35,615 bases of DNA, taken from the NCBI GenBank assembly GCA_019120125.1, contig DWVR01000010.1, positions 1-35,615 of the forward strand, given 5' to 3'. Of this stretch, positions 16,838 through 25,427 are shown in pieces; positions within the stretch are counted from its first letter, which is position 1, and every line of letters starts with the position of its first letter. The position numbers and the translations under genes were made by a program. Source of the DNA: Candidatus Phocaeicola excrementigallinarum. Its GTDB lineage: Bacteria; Bacteroidota; Bacteroidia; Bacteroidales; Bacteroidaceae. Under the pieces are notes generated by a model. That model worked only from the letters and a program-made list of their open reading frames with translations, was not told the DNA's origin and made no database searches.

Positions 16838-19800
16838 ATGAAGCTAAGAATCAGAAAAAGCGTCTGGGTGGCTGGAGCCTGTACAGCTTTCCTGTTTGGC
16901 GGTGCACCGCATGCGTGGGCAATTCCGGAGACAGGAACAATGGCCATGCAGCAGACGAAAAAGCAGATTACAGGTACGGTTGTCGATGCCGCCGGGGAAG
17001 CGGTGATCGGCGCAAGTGTAGTCGAGAAAGGCACAACCAATGGTGTCATTACCGACCTTGACGGTAAATTCTCTTTGAATGTGGCTCCGGGTGCCACAGT
17101 GGAAATCTCATTTATCGGCTATGCCACTCAGGAAATCAAGGTGGGCGGTGAGTCGGTCTACAATGTGGTGATGAAGGACGATTCCGAATTGCTCGATGAG
17201 GTGGTTGTGGTAGGTTACGGTACGATGAAGAAAAGCGACCTTTCGGGTGCCTCGGTCTCAATGGACGAGGACGCGTTGAAAGGTTCTATCATCACCAACC
17301 TTGACCAGTCGCTTCAGGGACGTGCCGCCGGTGTCGCTGCGGTGTCCACTTCCGGTGCTCCGGGTTCATCATCCTCTATCCGTGTACGTGGTCAGGCTAC
17401 CATCAACTCGAATGCGGAGCCGCTTTACGTGATTGACGGTGTGATTGTGCAGGGAGGTGGCGCTTCAGGTTCCGACTTCGGCTTGGGTGACGCGCTGGGT
17501 AACGGTTCTGTTTCCACCATCTCTCCCTTGTCTACCATCAACCCGCAGGATATCGTCTCGATGGAAATCCTGAAGGATGCGTCGGCCACAGCCATCTACG
17601 GTGCGCAGGGTGCGAACGGTGTCATCCTGATTACGACGAAACGAGGAAAAGCCGGTGAGGCCAAGTTCACGTACGACGGCATGATGGCGGTACAGCGTCA
17701 GACAAGACGGCTGGACATCATGAACCTGCGTGAGTTTGCCAATTTCTATAACGATTTCGTGACGGTGGGTGACCTGGACGAGAGCAGCATCTATGCCGAT
17801 CCTTCACTTTTGGGCGTAGGGACAAACTGGCAGGATGCCGTGTTCCGCACCGCCTTGCAGCATCAGCATCAGGTGTCGGCACAGGGAGGTACGGAGAAAG
17901 TGAAATACTATGTTTCCGGTTCCTATATGGATCAGGACGGTACACTGATCGGGTCTAGCTTCAACCGTTATTCGTTCCGTACGAACCTTGACGCACAGTT
18001 GAAGCCGTGGCTCAAGATCGGTTTGAACGCCACATATTCATCGACCAAGGATGACTTGAAGCTGGCCGACAGCGATCATGGTATCATCAACTATTCATTG
18101 CTGACTCCGCCGGATATTCCTATCTATGACATTGACGGCAATTATTCATCGGTGGTGCGCGAGGGATATACCAGTCCGAACCCGATTGCTTTGGCCATGA
18201 TGGATCAGATTCTGCTTTACCGGCAGAAACTGACCGGAAGCGTGTTTGCCGACGTGACCTTGATGAAAAACCTCATCTGGCATTCTGAACTGGGTTATGA
18301 CATCAGCTATAATAAAGGAGAACGTTATCAGCCGCGTGTGGATTTGGGCAACTGGCAGCGTGACAGTAACATGAGTTCCATCCAGAAGAACAACAGTACA
18401 TTCTGGCAGTTGAAGAATTATGTGACTTATACGGGGAAAATAGACAAACATGACTTCACGGCCATGGTGGGACAGGAAATGTGGAAATCGGATTATGACT
18501 TCACGTCTGTGCAGAACACCGACCTGGCTTCGGACGCAGTGCACAATCCTGCACTGGGTGCCGGAACTCCGGCAGTGAACGCTGGATTCGGAAGTTCTTC
18601 GATGGCTTCGTTCTTTACCCGTCTTACCTATAACTACGATGACCGTTATCTGGGTACTTATACATATCGTTATGACGGTTCGTCGAACTTCGGTCCGGAA
18701 AACCGCTGGGCGGGATTCCATGCCTTGGCCGCTTCCTGGCGCTTCTCGAACGAAGCTTTCTTTGAACCGCTTCAGAATATCATAAACAACGGTAAACTCC
18801 GTGTGGGATGGGGACAGACCGGTAACTCGAACATCGGCGGTTACCGTTGGGGCGCTTCCATCTCACGTATGCCGACCGGACTCGGTCTGGGTTACCGCCA
18901 GTCGAATATCGCCAATCCGGGTGTGAAGTGGGAAACACAGGAACAGGTGAATGTCGGTCTTGACCTGGGATTCTTCAATGACCGTATCGGACTGACCGTG
19001 GACTGGTACCGCAAGGTGTCAAAGGACATGTTGATGTCGTTGCAGTTGCCTTCTTATATGGGCACATCGGGGAATGCCTCTTCTGTATTGGCCGCTCCGA
19101 TGGGTAACTACGGGGATATCGAGAATACCGGATGGGAAATCGCTCTTAACACACATCCGCTTGTCGGAGAGTTCCAGTGGGATTCGGACTTCCAGATTTC
19201 GTTCAACAAGAACAAGCTCCGTGCACTCGACGGTACGGCCAACGCGCAGATTGTGGGTTACGGACAATGGAACGATGTGGTGAGCGTGACCGAAGTCGGT
19301 GAGTCGCTCTACAATTTCTACGGTTATGTATGCGACGGAGTGTATGAGGACCTCCGTGACCTGGAGACATCGGCCAAGCCGAACCACTATCCGGCTGACG
19401 GCGTGTTCAACCGTACCAACACCACTTGGGTAGGTGACATCAAATACAAGGACCTGAACGGAGACGGTATCATTGACGAGAACGACCGTACCAACATCGG
19501 GTCACCGTTGCCTAAGTTCACTTTCGGTTGGAACAATACCTTCCGTTACAAGAATTTCGACCTGACCATCTTTCTGAACGGCTCGTATGGCAATAAGGTA
19601 CTCAATTACATGGCTGTAAACCTGACACACATGAACTCACCATGGCAGAACCAGTTGGCCGACGTGAACGGACGCGCACAGCTGGGGCCGGTGGATCCGG
19701 ACAAGGACTATACGAACGGTGTAATGGTGAACGGACGTCTGATTTATGACTGGTATGACGACATCACCAATGTGCAGGTAGTGAACAAGGGCACTTCCAT

Positions 19801-20110
19801 TCCGCGCGCCTCTATCCAGGACCCGAACGACAACGACCGTATCAGTGACCGCTACATCGAGGACGGCTCATACTTGCGCGTGAAGAACATCACCTTGGGA
19901 TACACTTTCCCGAGCAAGCTCATCAGCAAGTGGGGACTTGACAACCTGCGTGTGTATTGCAACATCCAGAATCTCTGGACCATCACCGGATATAGCGGAT
20001 ACGACCCTGAGATCGGTGCGAGCACGGCCGGTCCCAACGTATACGGACTTGACAACGGACGCTATCCGTCGCCTACGGTCTATTCTTTCGGACTGAACGT
20101 TTCTTTCTGA
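16838..20110 (+). CDS. SusC-like TonB-dependent mannan-oligosaccharide transporter
   Basis: A 1090-residue outer-membrane protein, normal for SusC. It has a signal peptide ending at AWA (about residue 29). A carboxypeptidase-D-like regulatory domain follows (about 42-125: ITGTVVDAAGEAVIGASV...DGKFSL). The TonB-box-like DEVVVVGYGTMKKSDLSGA is next, then the plug (SSSIRVRGQATI, PLYVIDGV, MEILKDASATAIYGAQGANGVILITTK) and a 22-strand barrel ending in the aromatic VYSFGLNVSF. It moves oligosaccharides through the outer membrane with energy from TonB-ExbBD, capped by the SusD protein encoded 9 bp downstream. First gene of the susC-susD-SGBP-SGBP-GH26 operon, behind the operator-bearing promoter. 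Confidence 0.97.
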   Translation: MKLRIRKSVWVAGACTAFLFGGAPHAWAIPETGTMAMQQTKKQITGTVVDAAGEAVIGASVVEKGTTNGVITDLDGKFSLNVAPGATVEISFIGYATQEIKVGGESVYNVVMKDDSELLDEVVVVGYGTMKKSDLSGASVSMDEDALKGSIITNLDQSLQGRAAGVAAVSTSGAPGSSSSIRVRGQATINSNAEPLYVIDGVIVQGGGASGSDFGLGDALGNGSVSTISPLSTINPQDIVSMEILKDASATAIYGAQGANGVILITTKRGKAGEAKFTYDGMMAVQRQTRRLDIMNLREFANFYNDFVTVGDLDESSIYADPSLLGVGTNWQDAVFRTALQHQHQVSAQGGTEKVKYYVSGSYMDQDGTLIGSSFNRYSFRTNLDAQLKPWLKIGLNATYSSTKDDLKLADSDHGIINYSLLTPPDIPIYDIDGNYSSVVREGYTSPNPIALAMMDQILLYRQKLTGSVFADVTLMKNLIWHSELGYDISYNKGERYQPRVDLGNWQRDSNMSSIQKNNSTFWQLKNYVTYTGKIDKHDFTAMVGQEMWKSDYDFTSVQNTDLASDAVHNPALGAGTPAVNAGFGSSSMASFFTRLTYNYDDRYLGTYTYRYDGSSNFGPENRWAGFHALAASWRFSNEAFFEPLQNIINNGKLRVGWGQTGNSNIGGYRWGASISRMPTGLGLGYRQSNIANPGVKWETQEQVNVGLDLGFFNDRIGLTVDWYRKVSKDMLMSLQLPSYMGTSGNASSVLAAPMGNYGDIENTGWEIALNTHPLVGEFQWDSDFQISFNKNKLRALDGTANAQIVGYGQWNDVVSVTEVGESLYNFYGYVCDGVYEDLRDLETSAKPNHYPADGVFNRTNTTWVGDIKYKDLNGDGIIDENDRTNIGSPLPKFTFGWNNTFRYKNFDLTIFLNGSYGNKVLNYMAVNLTHMNSPWQNQLADVNGRAQLGPVDPDKDYTNGVMVNGRLIYDWYDDITNVQVVNKGTSIPRASIQDPNDNDRISDRYIEDGSYLRVKNITLGYTFPSKLISKWGLDNLRVYCNIQNLWTITGYSGYDPEIGASTAGPNVYGLDNGRYPSPTVYSFGLNVSF

Positions 20111-20119
20111 TTCCTGACA

Positions 20120-21856
20120 ATGAAAAAACATATAACCATGAAACTGAACAATACATTCAAACATATCGCATTGGCCGCTTTCGCCGGACTGGCACTGACA
20201 GCGTGCGACGACTTTCTGGACCGTCCGGCCATCGACACTTACAATGTCGATAACTTCTATCAGAGCGACGAACAGTGCGTGCAGGGAGTCAATCCCCTCT
20301 ACAACTCTCCGTGGTTCGATTTCCAGCGTGGCTTCTTCAAGGTGGCCGAAGTGCTTTCGGGCAATTATTACTGGGGAGCGTCGCCTTATCTGACATTTAC
20401 GGTGAACGGCACGGACCAGGACTTGATCAACATGTCGTATTCACTTTGGTCGGTCAACGCTTACGCCAACACCATCCGTGAGCGTCTGGCTACGGCAAAC
20501 GCGTCGCCTGAAGCCATCAATACCTGCATCGGCGAGTGTCTGGTGTGGAAAGCCATGGCTTATTTCTACCTGGTGCGCACATTCGGCGCGGTACCCATCG
20601 TGCACAGCAATTCGGAGGACATTGCGGCAGGCAACTACAACGAGAAATACAAGGTGCAGATTCCGGATGTGTACGAGTATATCGTGATGACATTGGAGAA
20701 GGCCATCGAACTGCTGCCCCGCACCAATGCGGAAGGGCGTATCGACCAGTATACGGCGAAAGGATTGCTGGCCAAGGTTTACCTTACCCGTTCAGGTTAT
20801 GGCATGAGCGGTTCGCGCAGCGAAAGCGATTTGCAAAAAGCGGCCGAGTACGCCAAGGATGTGATTGACAACTCGGGCCGTCATCTGCTTTCCAACTATC
20901 CGGATGTTTTCCGTCTGGCCAATAATTTCAATGAGGAATGTCTGCTTTCATGGCACTGGTCGGCATCAAACGAGGCTTGGACCTGCCAGAATGCGTTGCA
21001 GTCGGATCTGGCTATCGTAGGTTTCGATGAGTTTGGTGACTGTTGGGGAGGCTACAACGGTCCGTCGGTTGACTTGCAGGACGCTTTCGGAGAGAACGCC
21101 TTGAGTCCTACACGCTATAACGGTGACTCACGCCGTAAGGCAACGATGATGATGTGCGGTGACGTATATGAGTATTTCTGGCAGGATAAGGGTGGATTCA
21201 ACTACATTGACTTTGTGTATGACACGGACGGATTGGGTGGTCCGGGAGAATACCAGAGTCCGACAGGAGCCAACGAGGTGAAGCACCTTTACGGTAACGC
21301 GTACGACCATCTGTCGGCTACCGGTGTATCCGCCTCATCGCAACACAGTGCGTTGAGTACCCATCTGCTCCGTCTTTCCGACGTATATCTGATTTATGCG
21401 GAAGCGGTTATCGGGAACAACAGTTCCACTTCCGACGCTTCGGCCATCGACGCTTTCTATCAGGTACGTCATCGTGCGGTGAACACTTACGAGCGTCCGT
21501 CATCCATCACTTGGGAAGATGTATGGAAAGAACGCCGTCTGGAACTGGCTTGCGAGGGAGACCGCTGGTATGATTATGTGCGTTTGTCTTATTACGACCC
21601 ACAGCGTGCCATCAACGAGCTGACCAATCAGCGTCGTGACGTGTATTATGGACTGAACGACCTGTATAAGGAATATTATGAGACCGGCTCGTTTACGGTG
21701 AATCCGAGCGACCATCGTTACAATCAGGATGCCGTGAAGCCGAATGTGACAATCTCCAGCTTCACCCTTCCGTTCCCTACAGAAGATGTGGTGTTCAATC
21801 CGCATCTGATGGAAGACCCTGTACACGTGGATGTACGTGCTGAATACAGTTATTAA
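20120..21856 (+). CDS. SusD-like glycan-binding lipoprotein
   Basis: A 578-residue surface lipoprotein of the RagB/SusD family. The lipobox LALTAC places the acylated Cys at residue 29 (or 23 if the second ATG at 20138 is used), and CDDFLDRP after it is the usual SusD start with an acidic export signal. The TPR-like helical repeats (SPEAINTCIGECLVWKAMAYFYLVRTFGAVPIV, YTAKGLLAKVYL) and the C-terminal EERRLELACEGDRWYDYVRL-like segment (KERRLELACEGDRWYD) are typical. It forms the hinged lid over the SusC barrel and binds mannan oligosaccharides. Confidence 0.97.
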   Translation: MKKHITMKLNNTFKHIALAAFAGLALTACDDFLDRPAIDTYNVDNFYQSDEQCVQGVNPLYNSPWFDFQRGFFKVAEVLSGNYYWGASPYLTFTVNGTDQDLINMSYSLWSVNAYANTIRERLATANASPEAINTCIGECLVWKAMAYFYLVRTFGAVPIVHSNSEDIAAGNYNEKYKVQIPDVYEYIVMTLEKAIELLPRTNAEGRIDQYTAKGLLAKVYLTRSGYGMSGSRSESDLQKAAEYAKDVIDNSGRHLLSNYPDVFRLANNFNEECLLSWHWSASNEAWTCQNALQSDLAIVGFDEFGDCWGGYNGPSVDLQDAFGENALSPTRYNGDSRRKATMMMCGDVYEYFWQDKGGFNYIDFVYDTDGLGGPGEYQSPTGANEVKHLYGNAYDHLSATGVSASSQHSALSTHLLRLSDVYLIYAEAVIGNNSSTSDASAIDAFYQVRHRAVNTYERPSSITWEDVWKERRLELACEGDRWYDYVRLSYYDPQRAINELTNQRRDVYYGLNDLYKEYYETGSFTVNPSDHRYNQDAVKPNVTISSFTLPFPTEDVVFNPHLMEDPVHVDVRAEYSY

Positions 21857-21877
21857 TCTTTTTAAAAGACCAAGAAA

Positions 21878-23137
21878 ATGAAGATGATGAGATATGTTAA
21901 AGGGCTGGCAGTCGTGATGGCAGTTATGGGAGGCATGACAGTGACTTCCTGCGAGGACGAGCCCGACAAATATGAGATAGCAGACGGACTGCCTTCTATC
22001 CGCTATGTGCGCATGACCAGTCCGGAGGTTTCCGACTCGCTGATTACAGGTGCTTATTTGTCGAACACGGTGTGTCTGGTGGGCGACAACTTGAGAAGTA
22101 TCTATGAGCTGTATTTCAACGACCAGAAAGCTATCCTGAACACCAGTGTGATGACCGACAACACGGTGATTGTGGACGTTCCCTCCACTATCCCGTCGGT
22201 GGTGAGCAACAAGATCTATATGGTGACACTGAATAAGGATACGGTGACATACGATTTCAACGTGATTGTCTCCGCTCCGGAAGTGTCGTCCATGTCGAAC
22301 GAATACGCCGCTCCGGGTACGGAAGTGACCATTCATGGTGACTACTTCATTGACGATCCCAATGTGCCGCTGAGTGTCAGCATCGGTGAGGTGCCTGTCA
22401 CGGAAATCACTTCCATCTCACAGACATCCGTCAGCTTTGTGGTGCCGCAAGGGGCGACGGCAGACTATGTCAGTGTGACCTCTGTCTATGGCACAGGACG
22501 TTCTTCCTTCCGTTATATGGAGGACAGAGGGCTTCTGTTTGACTTTGATGATGACGGTGACGACGCGTTGTTCAATTACAACGGATGGCATCCGTCTGTA
22601 ATCGGCACTCTTTCCGAGGTTCCTTCCATCGACAACAATTACCTTATTTTCCAGGGAGATCTGGATAATGGCACATGGGATGAAAGTCGTTTCGTATTTG
22701 AATACTGGCCCAACGGTGATGCCGTCACACCTTATCTGAATACGCTGGTTGACTTTTCGGACCTGGGCAACCTGCAGTATAAATTTGAGGTGAACATTCC
22801 GGATGCGTGGAGTGCGTGTGCCATGCAGATTATGCTGACCACCAACAATGAGGTAAGCGGGTCGAACCAGAACAACGGGTTCTTCCAGAACGAGACATTC
22901 CCCCGTGCGCTTTGGATACCTTGGCAGTCTTCCGGCAGTTATACCACTGATGGCTGGACAACCGTCACGATTCCTTTGTCTGAGTTCCGTTACGGTTCAT
23001 CAGGAACTTCCATCAATCCTCTTTCCGCTACGGATATTACGGGTATGGAGATTTTCGTTTACGGCGGTGGTGTGACTGGAACGGCATGTTCCACTACTAT
23101 CTGCATCGACAATATCCGTGTGGTGCCCATCTATTAA
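21878..23137 (+). CDS. surface glycan-binding lipoprotein with TIG domains (SGBP-B/XBD-like)
   Basis: A 419-residue lipoprotein. Its lipobox is TVTSC (C25), followed by EDEPDKYE, an acidic surface-export signal. Two IPT/TIG immunoglobulin-like domains (about 37-130 and 131-212, with SNEYAAPGTEVTIHGDYF) lead to a C-terminal beta-sandwich (about 215-419) that resembles the glycan-binding domain of SGBP-B proteins. In it, WHPSV, YWPNGD, WIPW and YTTDGWTTVTIPLSEF supply aromatic residues for sugar binding. No catalytic motif is seen. It lies 21 bp after susD and would help capture polymeric mannan on the cell surface. Binding specificity is inferred from context. Confidence 0.85.
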   Translation: MKMMRYVKGLAVVMAVMGGMTVTSCEDEPDKYEIADGLPSIRYVRMTSPEVSDSLITGAYLSNTVCLVGDNLRSIYELYFNDQKAILNTSVMTDNTVIVDVPSTIPSVVSNKIYMVTLNKDTVTYDFNVIVSAPEVSSMSNEYAAPGTEVTIHGDYFIDDPNVPLSVSIGEVPVTEITSISQTSVSFVVPQGATADYVSVTSVYGTGRSSFRYMEDRGLLFDFDDDGDDALFNYNGWHPSVIGTLSEVPSIDNNYLIFQGDLDNGTWDESRFVFEYWPNGDAVTPYLNTLVDFSDLGNLQYKFEVNIPDAWSACAMQIMLTTNNEVSGSNQNNGFFQNETFPRALWIPWQSSGSYTTDGWTTVTIPLSEFRYGSSGTSINPLSATDITGMEIFVYGGGVTGTACSTTICIDNIRVVPIY

Positions 23138-23158
23138 CTTTAAAAGCGACGAATACAA

Positions 23159-25282
23159 ATGAAGACAAGAATATTATCAGTAATTTTTCTGGTTGGATTG
23201 CTTCTGTCCGGAGGTTTGAGCATGACTTCCTGTGACAACGATGAAATCAGCACCAATCAGTATGTGGGTGGCATCAACCTGAACGTGTTCGGACCGAGTC
23301 CCGTGCTCCGTGGTGGTGAGCTGCGCTTTTTGGGAAGCGGAATGGACCGTGTGGTGGCGGTGGTTTTCCCCGGCGGCAGTGAAGTGACTGAGATTACAGT
23401 GGTCAGTGATACGGAAATCCGTGTCACTGTACCGCAGGACGCGCAACCGGGGCAGGTGGTCCTGAAGACTCCGGACGGGGACATCACGACCAAGACAGAA
23501 CTGACTTATCTGGAACCTGTATCCATAGAGTCGTTCAATCCGGCTTCCGTACGTCCGGGCGATGAGCTGACCATTACCGGTGAGTATCTGAACCTGATGC
23601 ATGCAGTGGTATTTACGGACGAGGTGACCGTACTCGAGGAGAATTTCATTGAGCATACACGCCAGACGATCCGTCTTATTGTCCCGAAGGAGGCACGTAG
23701 CGGCAGGATTGCAGTTTCTGATACGGCTTCCGTCATGCCGAACATCATGTATGCGGAGGGTGAGCTGACCGTAGCGCTGCCTTCTGTTCCGGAAGTGGTT
23801 ACGAAAACAGATGCCAAGGTGGGTGAGGAGATTGAGATTGTCGGACAGGATCTGGACCAGATAAAGGAAATCCGGATGTCGAACGGCGAGACGATTGACT
23901 TCGAGTGTGTGGAAATCGAGAATCCGGGTGTGCAGCCGGCAGAAGCGGCATCGAGAGCCGATGAAGCATTGGCTTCCGGCAAATGGTTCAGACTGACATT
24001 CGTCATTCCGGAACATGCCTCTAACGGTGATGTGGTGATGGTGACGTATTCTGGGGTGGAGATTACGATACTCGTACTGCAGCTTGCGTTGCCTGAAGTG
24101 ACGGCTGAGGTATCTCCGTTTAAGCCGGGAGCTGACCTTACTTTGCTCGGAACCAATCTTGACGCGGTGGTGAAAGTGTCTCTTCCGGGTGTGGATGAGG
24201 CTGTAGAACCGTCCAAGGCGTCTGCGGATACGTTGGTGGTAACGACACCGGCCACCGCGACCGGAGGAAACCTGTATCTGCTTACGGCAGGCAACGATTC
24301 GATTGCCATGCCGGTGGTAACCGTGAAACCGGCGGTGGGTTCGTTCGGTGAGGGTCCTGTACAGGCTGGCGCGGAGGTGACATTCACGGGTACTGACCTC
24401 GATCTGGTGGCAGCCGTGATGTTCGGAAGCGCGAGAGCGGAGGTCCGGGACGTGCAGGAAGGCTCTCTGAAAGTGACTGTACCGACATCTGTTCCCGCTG
24501 GTAATGTGGACGTGACACTGGAAATGGTCAACGGGGAGACGGTGAAATGTGAGCGGCAGCTTACGGTGAGTGAGCCGGAAGGATGTACGATTGTGAATGC
24601 GGAATCGCTCTCGGCCACAGCCGGAGGTACATTGGTCGTTGCAGTGAAGAATGCGGACTTGCTGACCAAGGTGACATTGAACGGCAATGACGTGACTTAT
24701 GCCGTAGAGGGCGATAAGCTGACGGTGAACATTCCGGCCAATGTTTCCGGTCCTGTCACGTTGAACCTGATATCAGGGGAGGTGGAAGTGTATTATTCCG
24801 TAAATGTGGAAGGAAGCGGCGAGACTCCGGAACCGACACCTGATCCGGAACCGGGAGTCGATCCGACACCCGATCCTGATCCCACACCGGAACCCGACCC
24901 TGAACCGGGACCTGGACCGTCGGCAGAAGAGACACTGTGGGGAGGTTCTGTGTCTACAGGTGTATGGGAAAATGGCATGCAGGAACTGGCATGGGGAAAT
25001 GTGGAAGTATGGGATGGCGTAAAAGCCGGTCAGGTTCTGACCGTGTATTTCAATCAGGAACCTGTGGAAGACAGTTATTGGCAGATTTCGTTGGGACAGG
25101 CTGGCAATAGTTGGAATGATCTTCCCGGTTGGGGAAATGCCGCCAATGGAGGTAATCTTGAGGCTGGAACCCAGACTAGTTTTTCCTATACATTGACTGC
25201 TGAGGACGTGGTCGCGTTGCAGGAATATGGCTTGGTTGTAAAGGGAAGAGGTATTTTGATTACAAAAGTTACAGTCAAGTGA
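23159..25282 (+). CDS. surface lipoprotein with tandem TIG domains, Pro/Asp/Glu linker and C-terminal binding module
   Basis: A 707-residue lipoprotein (lipobox SMTSC, C25, then DNDEIS). About six IPT/TIG Ig-like domains follow, each with the G-x-x-L/V-x-I-x-G turn (VRPGDELTITG, AKVGEEIEIVG, FKPGADLTLLG, VQAGAEVTFTG). Residues 555-590 form a proline/acidic repeat linker. The last 115 residues (WGGSVSTGVWENGMQELAW...GRGILITKVTVK) are a Trp-rich beta-sandwich seen at the ends of some Bacteroides glycanases and binding proteins, probably a carbohydrate-binding module. The rod of TIG domains would hold this module away from the cell. No enzyme motif is present. It is the fourth gene of the susC operon. 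Confidence 0.82.
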   Translation: MKTRILSVIFLVGLLLSGGLSMTSCDNDEISTNQYVGGINLNVFGPSPVLRGGELRFLGSGMDRVVAVVFPGGSEVTEITVVSDTEIRVTVPQDAQPGQVVLKTPDGDITTKTELTYLEPVSIESFNPASVRPGDELTITGEYLNLMHAVVFTDEVTVLEENFIEHTRQTIRLIVPKEARSGRIAVSDTASVMPNIMYAEGELTVALPSVPEVVTKTDAKVGEEIEIVGQDLDQIKEIRMSNGETIDFECVEIENPGVQPAEAASRADEALASGKWFRLTFVIPEHASNGDVVMVTYSGVEITILVLQLALPEVTAEVSPFKPGADLTLLGTNLDAVVKVSLPGVDEAVEPSKASADTLVVTTPATATGGNLYLLTAGNDSIAMPVVTVKPAVGSFGEGPVQAGAEVTFTGTDLDLVAAVMFGSARAEVRDVQEGSLKVTVPTSVPAGNVDVTLEMVNGETVKCERQLTVSEPEGCTIVNAESLSATAGGTLVVAVKNADLLTKVTLNGNDVTYAVEGDKLTVNIPANVSGPVTLNLISGEVEVYYSVNVEGSGETPEPTPDPEPGVDPTPDPDPTPEPDPEPGPGPSAEETLWGGSVSTGVWENGMQELAWGNVEVWDGVKAGQVLTVYFNQEPVEDSYWQISLGQAGNSWNDLPGWGNAANGGNLEAGTQTSFSYTLTAEDVVALQEYGLVVKGRGILITKVTVK
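24821..24927 (+). repeat. Pro-Thr-Asp-Glu linker repeat
   Basis: Imperfect short repeats of Pro-Asp/Glu/Thr codons (PEPTPDPEPG, PTPDPDPTPEPD) within the preceding gene encode a flexible, likely slippage-prone spacer of about 36 residues. Confidence 0.7.
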
Positions 25283-25313
25283 TGAAATGACACCCCACAT
25301 TCATCCGGTTATC

Positions 25314-25377
25314 CTGTAGGGGCGTATCGCATACGCCCGGACACATCCGTAAGGACGTATTCAATACATCCCTACAG
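25314..25377. repeat. REP-like palindromic intergenic repeat
   Basis: Outer arms CTGTAGGG (25314-25321) and CCCTACAG (25370-25377) are perfect. Inside are two hairpins: GGGCGTAT-CGC-ATACGCCC (25320-25338) and GGACGTAT-TCA-ATACATCC (25353-25371, one mismatch). The three-stem layout is cloverleaf-like. It sits between the SGBP and GH26 genes of one operon, so it would be in the mRNA. Similar GGGGCGTAT...ATACGCCC units recur in Bacteroidales genomes as far as I recall. Confidence 0.75.
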
Positions 25378-25427
25378 CCAGACTCGGATATAATTTAGAA
25401 AACAAATAACCAGAAACTTAAAGAATC

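Noticed and set aside
23506..24687. 393-aa minus-strand frame opposite the TIG lipoprotein gene
   Set aside because: Ser/Thr/Pro-rich mirror of the Val/Thr/Gly codons on the coding strand; no domain, no promoter.
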